Shown one piece after another: positions 8,374 through 15,043 of a DNA stretch of 44,683 nucleotides. The translations under genes were made by a program, and so were the position numbers. Position 1 is the first letter of the stretch, and every line of letters starts with the position of its first letter. Source of the stretch: Bacillota bacterium (GTDB lineage: Bacteria; Bacillota; Clostridia; Peptostreptococcales; Anaerovoracaceae); contig JAEDDI010000012.1 in the NCBI GenBank assembly GCA_016293805.1, forward strand, positions 1-44,683. Reading direction: 5' to 3'. Below the pieces are notes generated by a model. It was given only the letters and a program-made list of their open reading frames with translations, did no database searches and was not told the origin of the DNA.

Positions 8374-9333
8374 TTAATAGAAAGTTGCCAGAATATTTTC
8401 AGGCATATCAGTATACTCTATATCAGAAACAACAAGCACCGGGACTTCACCCTCCTGCCTGCTCTTTCCCATGGCTATGCGGCCTGTAACCCTTGCCCAT
8501 TTATTATGCACCACACTGCCGGAAGACTTGTTCTGGCATCTTACACCCATGAATTCTATATCCTCTTCACAGCATGTCATTACGGGACGTCCGATAACGA
8601 ATTTGTCTTCACCCTTTATTCCCTTGCTTTTTATCATGCCCGCAAATGACATTTCCTTTCCCTTGTATTTAGAGGCCTCGGCCATAATATCTCTATACCA
8701 GTATGCATAATCTCTGTCTTCAAGAGTTATGATGTCTGCTTCAACATCAAAAGGCAGAGGATCTTCTATTTCATCCACTTTGATTGTTCCATCTGTCATT
8801 TCATATATTATCTGCGCACTTCTGCTGGCAGTTCTGACAGCCTTGTGAAATTCCATAGGATCCATTTTATCGCTGACTCTGTTGAATATGACCATGTCTG
8901 CATATTTTAGCTTGTCATATACAAGATTTCTCATATTGACGTTGAACACTGCGAACATGTTTGAATCTATGAATGTCATTTCCTGTACGATAATCCAGTT
9001 GTCCGGAAGACTGTTATATACTGCTGAGAGTTCCCACATGCCGTTGCATTCTATGAGAATCTTCTCCGGCATATGCTTTTCATTGAGCAGTTCAAGGTAT
9101 TCTTTCGTGAAATTATCCTTACTGGATACAGTCTCAATTATGACCTCTTCATCTCCGAAACTTTCAGTGTCAGGCTGAATTCTTCCGCTCTCTGTGAAAA
9201 TGCATAGGTTTCTCTCTCCGGCCGCAAACTCAGATTCTGACATCGACTCATTAAGGAATGAAGTCTTCCCCGAACCAAGAAAACCTGTCAGAAGATATAC
9301 CGGTACCTGTCTGTTCCATTTTCTGTTTAACAT
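8374..9333 (-). CDS. COG0523/CobW-like GTPase without the CxCC motif
   Basis: A 319-residue P-loop GTPase of the CobW/ZNG1 superfamily. The GxxGxGKT loop reads GFLGSGKTS at residues 17-25, and the ILIECNGMWE stretch (about 110) occupies the place of the family's IExSG switch. The zinc-binding CxCC between Walker A and Walker B, a hallmark of metal-loaded members, is absent, and there is no His-rich loop. The C-terminal half (from about 225) resembles a CobW C-terminal domain, with CCEEDIEFMGVRCQNK. It overlaps the canonical paralogue upstream by seven bases. It may be a non-metal-binding partner of that protein; this is inference. Confidence 0.75.
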   Translation of the reverse strand: MLNRKWNRQVPVYLLTGFLGSGKTSFLNESMSESEFAAGERNLCIFTESGRIQPDTESFGDEEVIIETVSSKDNFTKEYLELLNEKHMPEKILIECNGMWELSAVYNSLPDNWIIVQEMTFIDSNMFAVFNVNMRNLVYDKLKYADMVIFNRVSDKMDPMEFHKAVRTASRSAQIIYEMTDGTIKVDEIEDPLPFDVEADIITLEDRDYAYWYRDIMAEASKYKGKEMSFAGMIKSKGIKGEDKFVIGRPVMTCCEEDIEFMGVRCQNKSSGSVVHNKWARVTGRIAMGKSRQEGEVPVLVVSDIEYTDMPENILATFY

Positions 9334-10316
9334 GATACAAACTTCTTCCTTAAATATTCTTCATCTATTTCAGTTCCTATAACCACTGCCTTGCCTATTG
9401 TCTGAACACTTCCCTCGCGTATGTCTGTCTTGCCTGGCACGTAATCAAAGAAAATAAATTGTCCGTCTTTTCCTTCGAGCATTCCTTTAGCCCTCAATAT
9501 GCGCATATCTCCCTCGAAGGACGCAAGCACTTCTCTGATTTCATCCTCGTCAAACTTATGAACAGTCTCAATTCCAACGCTTGTGAACACCTCATCTGCA
9601 TGATGGTGATCGTGGTGTTCGTGGTCATGATCGTGATGTTCGTGCTCGTGATCATGATGATGGTGTTCATGTTCATGCTCGTGATGATCATGGCATCCGC
9701 ATGTGCAGTCAGCAGCATGCTCAAACTCATGTCCCGGCTTGAATTCGTTCCTTATCTGCTTTCCTGTCAATCTTTCCCATGAAGTTGCTATAAGTGAGGC
9801 ATCCTTGTTCAGCTCCCTTACAACCGCAAGTGCGGATGAGATTTCCATATCAGATGCACTTTCAGTATGGCTGAGAACGACCGTTCCCGCATTCTCTATC
9901 TGATTATTGAAGAACTCTCCGAAATTGTCATAGAAATACTTGCAGTTTCTTGCATCAACAACTGTAACCATCGCATCTATGACAGTTCCATCAACATCGG
10001 CAACAGCATTTGCAACATCGCTCAGCTTTCCTACACCCGATGGTTCTATCAGAATCCTGTCAGGTGAAAACTGATTGATAACCTGCTTCATCGCATTAGC
10101 AAAATCCCCCACAAGAGTACAGCATATACATCCTGAATTCATTTCATTGATTTCGATTCCGGCATCTGCCAGAAAACCGCCGTCTATGCCTATTTCACCG
10201 AATTCATTTTCGATGAGAACAAGCTTCTCTCCTTTATAGGCCTCTTCAAGAAGCTTTTTTATAAGCGTGGTTTTTCCCGCTCCGAGGAATCCGGAATAAA
10301 TATCGACTTTTGTCAT
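9327..10316 (-). CDS. COG0523/CobW-family metallochaperone GTPase with His-rich loop
   Basis: A 329-residue GTPase with Walker A GFLGAGKTT (9-17), the metal site GCICCT at about 62-67, and the IEPSGVGKLSD switch at about 93-103. From about 215 to 250 there is a dense His/Asp/Glu tract, a likely Zn or Ni store, then a CobW C-terminal domain. Family members (ZNG1, YeiR, YciC) deliver zinc or another metal to client enzymes using GTP. No Zur-type operator was recognised upstream; the preceding feature is tRNA-Arg, 49 bases away, so it may be co-transcribed from the pgeF promoter. The client metal and enzyme cannot be told from sequence. Confidence 0.88.
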   Translation of the reverse strand: MTKVDIYSGFLGAGKTTLIKKLLEEAYKGEKLVLIENEFGEIGIDGGFLADAGIEINEMNSGCICCTLVGDFANAMKQVINQFSPDRILIEPSGVGKLSDVANAVADVDGTVIDAMVTVVDARNCKYFYDNFGEFFNNQIENAGTVVLSHTESASDMEISSALAVVRELNKDASLIATSWERLTGKQIRNEFKPGHEFEHAADCTCGCHDHHEHEHEHHHHDHEHEHHDHDHEHHDHHHADEVFTSVGIETVHKFDEDEIREVLASFEGDMRILRAKGMLEGKDGQFIFFDYVPGKTDIREGSVQTIGKAVVIGTEIDEEYLRKKFVSC

Positions 10317-10365
10317 TACTAACCCTTCTTTCTGAATCTATCTGAACAAATTAATTTACTGTCAA

Positions 10366-10440
10366 TGGTACCCCCAGTGGGACTCGAACCCACGCTCGCG
10401 GTTCCGGAGACCGCTGCTCTCTCCCCTGAGCTATGGGGGC
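10366..10440 (-). tRNA. tRNA-Arg (anticodon CCG)
   Basis: The full cloverleaf folds: acceptor GCCCCCA/TGGGGGT (first pair G-T), D stem GCTC/GAGC, anticodon stem GCGGT/ACCGC with loop CTCCGGA, and T stem GTGGG/CCCAC with loop TTCGAGT. The discriminator is A and CCA is encoded (10366-10368). Loop positions 34-36 are CCG, so it decodes CGG. The 5' end is only four bases past the pgeF stop codon and no separate promoter is evident, so it is probably processed from the pgeF transcript. Confidence 0.95.
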
Positions 10441-10444
10441 ACAA

Positions 10445-11110
10445 TCATGGAATCATATATATTCCGGAAGCCATTCTCATCATAGAAGCTGTTTTCCGGT
10501 ATGATACAAAGCCTTCACTGCAGCATGTGCAGAAACTGCTCACATCAACATTGTCAACACCTTCATTCTCAAGCTGCATTTTATTAATCTTCTTCAAATC
10601 AACATGCGGTTTATCACCGCAGAGTTTAACTGCTTCAGGATAATCCGAGAAGGCCTCGGCAACTTCTTTACCTACTTCATAGCAGCACATTGAAATCGCA
10701 GGACCTATATATGCTCTGATACTGCTGCATCCGAATCTGTCTTTCATCATCTTTACAGTCTTTCCTGCAATCCCAAGAGCTGTGCCTCGCCATCCTGCGT
10801 GCACGGCCGCTATTACCCGACACTTCTCATCATAAAGCTGCACCGGCACACAGTCCGCATGCACAGTAACCAGACAGATTCCCCTCTGATCAGTTATCAT
10901 CGCATCAAAACCGTTTAATATCCTGTCTCCTGTAACACCTTCGACAATTGCTATCCTGTCACTGTGAATCTGCCTTGTCCTTATCCATGGCACTGAGACA
11001 AGCCCCATTGTCCTTCTGACATCGTAGTTCATGTACGGACTGAGCGCAGAACCTTCCCTGTCTGTAAAAAAGCCTCTTATGTTTTCTTCTTCTACTGTTT
11101 TGATATACAT
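10445..11110 (-). CDS. pgeF: Multicopper-oxidase-like purine nucleoside phosphorylase / laccase-domain protein (PgeF/YlmD)
   Basis: A 221-residue DUF152 (YfiH/YlmD) protein. Signature zinc-ligand stretches are visible: VTVHADCVPVQLYD and IAAVHAGWRGTA, then IGPAISMCCYEVG. Family members act as purine nucleoside phosphorylases or adenosine deaminases, and PgeF-type members correct a mis-incorporated serine in peptidoglycan. ATG 11108-11110 is chosen as start: a longer in-frame start would lie upstream of the TATAAT box, which ends six bases before this ATG. There is no ribosome site, so a leaderless message is likely. tRNA-Arg follows within four bases. Confidence 0.85.
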   Translation of the reverse strand: MYIKTVEEENIRGFFTDREGSALSPYMNYDVRRTMGLVSVPWIRTRQIHSDRIAIVEGVTGDRILNGFDAMITDQRGICLVTVHADCVPVQLYDEKCRVIAAVHAGWRGTALGIAGKTVKMMKDRFGCSSIRAYIGPAISMCCYEVGKEVAEAFSDYPEAVKLCGDKPHVDLKKINKMQLENEGVDNVDVSSFCTCCSEGFVSYRKTASMMRMASGIYMIP

Positions 11111-11116
11111 AACCAC

Positions 11117-11145
11117 ATTATACAGAATACCGGGCTCCACTTCAA
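11117..11145 (-). promoter_or_regulatory. Predicted pgeF promoter giving a leaderless transcript
   Basis: On the minus strand TTGAAG (11140-11145), 17 bases, TATAAT (11117-11122), then six bases (GTGGTT) and the ATG. The geometry is the same as at tilS. The promoter directly follows the rpoD terminator. Confidence 0.6.
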
Positions 11146-11151
11146 GAAAGC

Positions 11152-11176
11152 AAAAGGCTTCCGCTGTCCGGAAGCC
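11152..11176 (-). terminator. Rho-independent terminator of rpoD
   Basis: On the minus strand GGCTTCCG pairs with CGGAAGCC (8 bp) around loop GACAG, followed by TTTT, seven bases past the rpoD stop. Confidence 0.8.
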
Positions 11177-11182
11177 GTATTA

Positions 11183-12139
11183 TCACTGATTCTTCAGAAA
11201 TTCCGCAAGCGCCGCCCTCTTTACAGGTGCTCTCAGCTTATTGAGCGCCTTCTTTTCAATCTGTCTCACACGCTCACGCGTAACTCCGAACTTCTGTCCA
11301 ACTTCCTCAAGCGTTCTTTCTCTTCCGTCTTCAAGTCCAAATCTCAGCGTTATGACCTGTTTTTCCCTGTCTGTCAGGGAATCAAGAACCTTGCTGACTT
11401 CTTCCTTCATTCCTGTTTCAATAGCTTTCTCATCAGGAGTAAGCTCATCATCAGGGATGAAATCTCCAAGTGTTGTATCCTCCTCTTCTCCAACAGGTGT
11501 GTTCATACTTATTGTTCCCTGCGCGGCTTTCATTATCTGCTTGATTTTTTCCTTGGGAAGATTCAGTTCTTCTGAAAGTTCATCCATAGTTGCCTCCCTG
11601 CCGTATGCCTGCAGAAATTTTTTCTGTGCCTTGTTGAGCTTGTATATATTGTCAACCATGTGAACCGGTACCCTGATAACTCTTGACTGATCAGCAATCG
11701 ATCTTGTTATCGCCTGCCTTATCCACCATGTTGCATATGTTGAAAATTTATATCCCAGTGTATAGTCAAATTTATCCACTGCCTTCATAAGACCGATATT
11801 ACCCTCTTGAATAAGATCAAGATACGGCATTCCGTGTCCTACATATCTCTTGGCTATGTTCGCCACAAGACGAAGATTCGCTTCGCAGAGAAGCTGCTTA
11901 GCCTCCGCATCCCCTGCCTGAATTCTTTTCGAAAGCTCCACTTCCTCTTCTGCACTCAGAAGGTCCACCTTGCTTATTTCCTTAAGGTACTTCCTGATGG
12001 GGTCTGTAACTTCAAGTTCATATGCTGCAAGTGTCCCCGGATCCTGCTCTTTTTTGTCATTCTCTATCTCAAGAAGGTCCCCTGAAGTGGGTTCCTCCTC
12101 CTTTAAATCGTTTGGATTGTTTTCTAGTAAGTCCTGCAT
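11183..12139 (-). CDS. rpoD: Primary RNA polymerase sigma factor (RpoD/SigA)
   Basis: A 318-residue sigma-70 protein that directs core polymerase to housekeeping promoters. After an acidic leader, region 1.2 begins with DPIRKYLKEI at about residue 46. Region 2 includes EGNIGLMKAVDKFDY and YATWWIRQAI (about 112-145), region 3 follows, and region 4.2 has the helix-turn-helix EEVGQKFGVTRERVRQIEKK at about 277-296. Region 1.1 is essentially missing, and dnaG, its usual upstream neighbour, is not here. The ATG at 12137-12139 has AAAGGAAGG upstream. It has its own promoter and terminator. Confidence 0.95.
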   Translation of the reverse strand: MQDLLENNPNDLKEEEPTSGDLLEIENDKKEQDPGTLAAYELEVTDPIRKYLKEISKVDLLSAEEEVELSKRIQAGDAEAKQLLCEANLRLVANIAKRYVGHGMPYLDLIQEGNIGLMKAVDKFDYTLGYKFSTYATWWIRQAITRSIADQSRVIRVPVHMVDNIYKLNKAQKKFLQAYGREATMDELSEELNLPKEKIKQIMKAAQGTISMNTPVGEEEDTTLGDFIPDDELTPDEKAIETGMKEEVSKVLDSLTDREKQVITLRFGLEDGRERTLEEVGQKFGVTRERVRQIEKKALNKLRAPVKRAALAEFLKNQ

Positions 12140-12170
12140 ATGTCCTTCCTTTCGTTTCGTTCAAGGATAT

Positions 12171-12199
12171 ATATTAACATAGATAAAAATCACTTGCAA
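12171..12199 (-). promoter_or_regulatory. Predicted rpoD promoter
   Basis: On the minus strand TTGCAA (12194-12199), 17 bases, TAATAT (12171-12176), about 30 bases upstream of the rpoD start. Confidence 0.6.
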
Positions 12200-12231
12200 G
12201 GGTTGACATTTTCAAGTTATCTGCTCCAAAG

Positions 12232-12258
12232 AAAAAAAAGCAGTTGCCTGCTTTTTTT
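12232..12258 (-). terminator. Strong bidirectional terminator after the HD-GYP / 23-codon gene unit
   Basis: An 11-bp stem, seven A-T pairs plus GCAG/CTGC, with loop TTGC (or its complement) and U-tracts on both strands. It lies 23 bases past the stop codon of the 23-codon ORF and 98 bases past the HD-GYP stop. Confidence 0.85.
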
Positions 12259-12281
12259 AAGAGTCATGTTAATTCATCATA

Positions 12282-12353
12282 TCAGCTGAATAAACTTCTT
12301 ATCCATGAATAAATGTAATCAACCCAGCTTCCATAAAGTGAAATACCAAACAT
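12282..12353 (-). CDS. 23-residue hydrophobic, aromatic-rich microprotein
   Basis: The HD-GYP stop codon is embedded in a strong ribosome site (GGAAGGAG), with an ATG (12351-12353) nine bases past it. The ORF runs 23 codons to TGA at 12282-12284 and is followed by a strong terminator. The peptide begins MFGISLYGSWVDYIYSW and ends in an Arg-Ser-Leu-Phe-Ser tail. It has six aromatic residues, one Asp and one Arg, and could form an amphipathic or membrane-surface helix. I do not recognise it. Ribosome site, spacing, overlap and terminator placement all support a real gene co-translated with the cyclic-di-GMP enzyme. It is too short for standard gene finders. Confidence 0.6.
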   Translation of the reverse strand: MFGISLYGSWVDYIYSWIRSLFS

Positions 12354-12356
12354 ACC

Positions 12357-13664
12357 TTAACTCCTTCCCCGAGGCTCCTGCCTCAATTCATAACTCTTAT
12401 CTCTGCTCATTATCCTGAGCATCGCTTCTGCTGTTGCCGGACTGAACTGTGTTCCGGCACCTTCTTCAATTTCCTTCCTTACATCTGCCTGACTCATCAC
12501 ATCCCTGTAGCTTCGCATTGATGTCATAGCATCATATGCATCGGCAACCGAGATAATCTGCGCTGTAAGAGGTATCTCCTCACCGCTTATTCCCTGAGGA
12601 TATCCTTTGCCGTCCCATCTTTCATGATGACATAAAGCACCGACATATAAATCAGGTATTTCGTTTATCCTTCTTAAAATATCTGCTCCTGTCGACGGAT
12701 GGCGACATATTACACTATACTCTTCAGGTGTGAGTTTGCCTTTTTTGTTAATAATTGCATCGGGAGTTCCTATCTTCCCTATATCATGAAGCAGTGCTGT
12801 GAAGTAAAGACTTCTCAGCTGCATTTCATCAAATCCAAGTTCAGCACCGATCAGATTTGAATATTTCGCAACTCTCTGTGAATGTCCGTTGGTATACTCG
12901 TCTTTAGCATCCAGAGTTCCAACAAGGGCCATTACTACATCAAGCGAAAGGTTGGCTATTCTCTTATTCTCCTTTATAAGCGCGTCCTGCTGCTTGAGAT
13001 TTGCAATAATAAGGTCTGTATTGACCATCAGAAACGCGAATATCAGATATCCGAACAGAGTACTGAATATTGTTATCTGAGGCTCCAGGTAATCGAACTG
13101 GCTGTTCTGTATTCTGAATACTGTCAGGGAAAACCTCAGTATAAGAAGCATTTCTGCTGCCAGAGGAAGATAAAGCATCCTTCCTGTATAGTTAAGCGCA
13201 GTATCTCCAATCTCTTCCAGCGGCACCACAATATACCTGTACACTATAAACGCCGCTACTACCGGCATTATAAGCGAAAAGACAATGCACAGCCCCTTAT
13301 TCTCATATGTCAGGCTGAAAACCATTCCCACCATATAGAAAGTCGTATATATAAAGGTGGGTAGCTGCATTTTCTTGATTTTTACTGCCTTTCCGTAAAT
13401 ATATGTAAACACAAACGAAATAAACAGCGCCAGTATATCCGCATAGGAAGAAAGCACTCTGTAAAGATTGTCGTTCGATACAGCAGCCGATACCATCAGA
13501 TAAAGGACTGTTGCATATATATATACGAAAAGAGGAGACATAAGTACAAACTTTATGCCTTCCCTGATGCCCATTTCTTTTACGAACAGTTTCTTCGTTG
13601 TCAGTATAAAAACAGGAAGAAAAACCATCTGTCCAAGAAAGAAGAACACAAAACTGTATGGCAT
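12357..13664 (-). CDS. Membrane-anchored HD-GYP cyclic-di-GMP phosphodiesterase
   Basis: A 435-residue protein with six or seven membrane helices in residues 1-220, a short coiled linker (about 225-245), and an HD-GYP domain. The domain shows the conserved HDIGK (LHDIGKIGTPDAI, about 289), the H..R.H run around CRHPSTGADIL, HHERWDGKGYP at about 346, and ISVADAYDAMTS. It is expected to hydrolyse cyclic di-GMP to GMP in the cytoplasm in response to a membrane-perceived signal; the sensor region is not a family I recognise. GAGGTG precedes the ATG by seven bases. It is the first gene of a two-gene unit with the 23-codon ORF. Confidence 0.88.
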   Translation of the reverse strand: MPYSFVFFFLGQMVFLPVFILTTKKLFVKEMGIREGIKFVLMSPLFVYIYATVLYLMVSAAVSNDNLYRVLSSYADILALFISFVFTYIYGKAVKIKKMQLPTFIYTTFYMVGMVFSLTYENKGLCIVFSLIMPVVAAFIVYRYIVVPLEEIGDTALNYTGRMLYLPLAAEMLLILRFSLTVFRIQNSQFDYLEPQITIFSTLFGYLIFAFLMVNTDLIIANLKQQDALIKENKRIANLSLDVVMALVGTLDAKDEYTNGHSQRVAKYSNLIGAELGFDEMQLRSLYFTALLHDIGKIGTPDAIINKKGKLTPEEYSVICRHPSTGADILRRINEIPDLYVGALCHHERWDGKGYPQGISGEEIPLTAQIISVADAYDAMTSMRSYRDVMSQADVRKEIEEGAGTQFSPATAEAMLRIMSRDKSYELRQEPRGRS

Positions 13665-13729
13665 ATGCGCACCTCAAAATATTCCTTTGGGATTAATTAT
13701 ACTACTATTTCAGAAAAAAAGTATAGTCC

Positions 13730-14080
13730 TTATTTGTTATTTTCTATCCAAAACATCAAAAAGTCGACAATTCTCCTCTGTATATCCTCGCTCAGCTCAA
13801 TTCGCTCATCAACTTTATACCATTTTTTCATGCAGTTTCGACAACAAAATGCACATGCATGCTGTGCCTTGAATACAGGGTGTCCTCTGAAAGGTGTCTG
13901 TTTGCCGTCTCCCTGCCCTGCCGGAGGAGCAAGTCTTTTCCTTACAAAATCTTCTGCATGAATTCTGATTCTATCCATGCCCTTCTCTTCAATATATGCA
14001 ATATCCTTCTCATCCAGATGAAAACTGCTTCTGAATTTTGATTTTTTCAGTTTTGCAAGAGCTTCTTCCTTTGTCTGCAT
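13730..14080 (-). CDS. DUF4186 family protein
   Basis: A 116-residue conserved protein of unknown function. Recognisable DUF4186 features are KFRSSFHLDEKD near the N-terminus, GMDRIRIHAEDFVRKRLAP, DGKQTPFRGHPVFKAQHACA, and a Cys pair in FCCRNCMKKW that could bind metal. Three ATGs are close together; the third (14078-14080) is chosen because GGAGGG lies six bases upstream, whereas the second abuts the ribosome site. A TATAAT at 14100-14105 gives a very short leader. It is a single gene between terminators. Confidence 0.75.
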   Translation of the reverse strand: MQTKEEALAKLKKSKFRSSFHLDEKDIAYIEEKGMDRIRIHAEDFVRKRLAPPAGQGDGKQTPFRGHPVFKAQHACAFCCRNCMKKWYKVDERIELSEDIQRRIVDFLMFWIENNK

Positions 14081-14109
14081 ATCCATCCCTCCATAACCGA
14101 TTATACATA

Positions 14110-14141
14110 AAAACAAAAAAAGAAAAAGAGCCGAAGCTCTT
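14110..14141 (-). terminator. Terminator of the hom operon
   Basis: On the minus strand AAGAGC-TTCG-GCTCTT (UUCG tetraloop) is followed by a long T-rich tract. It closes the hom-ygfA-59-aa gene unit, whose last stop is at 14298. The 150 bases between are AT-rich and contain irregular repeats of TTTTCAATTT type; no gene was seen there. Confidence 0.7.
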
Positions 14142-14297
14142 CTCCCTTGGAAAGTGAAAATTGAAAAATGAAATTGAAAATCTTTTGTCTACATTTATAA
14201 TTATATCGATTTCTTTGTCATATCAATGAATGAAATATGTTGTTTGTGTGAAAACTCAGTCATATTCAATCAAATTCTTCCAAATTCATCCACATTT

Positions 14298-14477
14298 TCA
14301 ATTGTCATCAGCTATTTCATATTGGAACATTTCACATCTGATTTTAGTTCCCGTCTCTATTCCCTGCGGCAGAAGCGCAACTGCCACATTCTCCAGATCA
14401 GGTCCGCCGTCTGCACTCCTGAGATCTGCATAATCCCCTTTTATATCGCTGACATAATAGTATGATACACCCGGCAT
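14298..14477 (-). CDS. Small 59-residue protein, possibly DUF3006-like
   Basis: ATG at 14475-14477, seven bases past the ygfA stop, with AAAGGAAG as ribosome site inside the end of ygfA. The 59-residue product starts MPGVSYYYVSDIKGDYADL, has AVALLPQGIETGTKIRCEM in the middle and ends DDN. The pattern of a short strand, a GDYA(D/V)L turn, a LLP.G...G hairpin and a final strand resembles DUF3006-type small beta proteins; this is a resemblance by eye only. It is the third gene of the hom-ygfA operon. No function is assigned. Confidence 0.7.
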   Translation of the reverse strand: MPGVSYYYVSDIKGDYADLRSADGGPDLENVAVALLPQGIETGTKIRCEMFQYEIADDN

Positions 14478-14484
14478 TATGTCT

Positions 14485-15039
14485 TCACTTCCTTTCGTAT
14501 ATGCATTTATCTGTTACTATATATTTCTGGTATCTGTCGTGTTCATCCATGGGCACATGGTCGCACAGCTGAAACTCATAGCATATTCCTGCAGTTATAC
14601 AGTCCGGATGCGATGCCAGATATCTGTCGTAAAAGCCCTTCCCATATCCGATTCTGCCTCCATCCTTTGTGAATACAAGTCCCGGAACCAGAACAAGAGG
14701 TGAAATCCAGTCTGCAGGATTATCACGAGGCGGCTCCATTATTCCAAAAGGGCCTTCTGTAAATCCCGCAAAGGATTCCGCTTTGCAAAACATCATAACA
14801 TCGCCTTCAGTAACCGGAAACGCAACTTTTTTGCCCTCTTCCCATGCTACCTGCGCAGCGTATCTGATATCCGCCTCATTATTCAGAGGATAATACATGA
14901 AAATCTCATCAGCCCTGCGAAACAGATCACTTTGAATCAGCTGTTCGCATATCTTGCGTGACAGTTCCGCTGCCGTTCTGGGCTGAATTTCATCTCTCAT
15001 CACTTTATATTTCTTCCTGAGTTCGGCTTTTGTATTCAT
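14485..15039 (-). CDS. ygfA: 5-formyltetrahydrofolate cyclo-ligase
   Basis: A 184-residue enzyme that converts 5-formyl-THF to 5,10-methenyl-THF using ATP, returning stored folate to one-carbon metabolism. Visible hallmarks are the N-terminal LRKKYKVMRDEI, FMYYPLNNEADI, VPGLVFTKDGGRIGYGKGFYDRYL (folate/ATP site, about 121-144) and the C-terminal VTDKCIYE. It starts five bases past the hom stop. Pairing with homoserine dehydrogenase fits a methionine/one-carbon theme. Length is normal. Confidence 0.92.
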   Translation of the reverse strand: MNTKAELRKKYKVMRDEIQPRTAAELSRKICEQLIQSDLFRRADEIFMYYPLNNEADIRYAAQVAWEEGKKVAFPVTEGDVMMFCKAESFAGFTEGPFGIMEPPRDNPADWISPLVLVPGLVFTKDGGRIGYGKGFYDRYLASHPDCITAGICYEFQLCDHVPMDEHDRYQKYIVTDKCIYERK

Positions 15040-15043
15040 AACA

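Noticed and set aside
9600..9695. Repeat-like DNA with many CAT/GAT units
   Set aside because: Codes for the His-rich loop of the COG0523 protein; not a CRISPR or independent repeat.
14150..14185. Repeated TGAAAATTGAAA units
   Set aside because: AT-rich 3' untranslated DNA next to a terminator; units are irregular and too few to call a repeat array.
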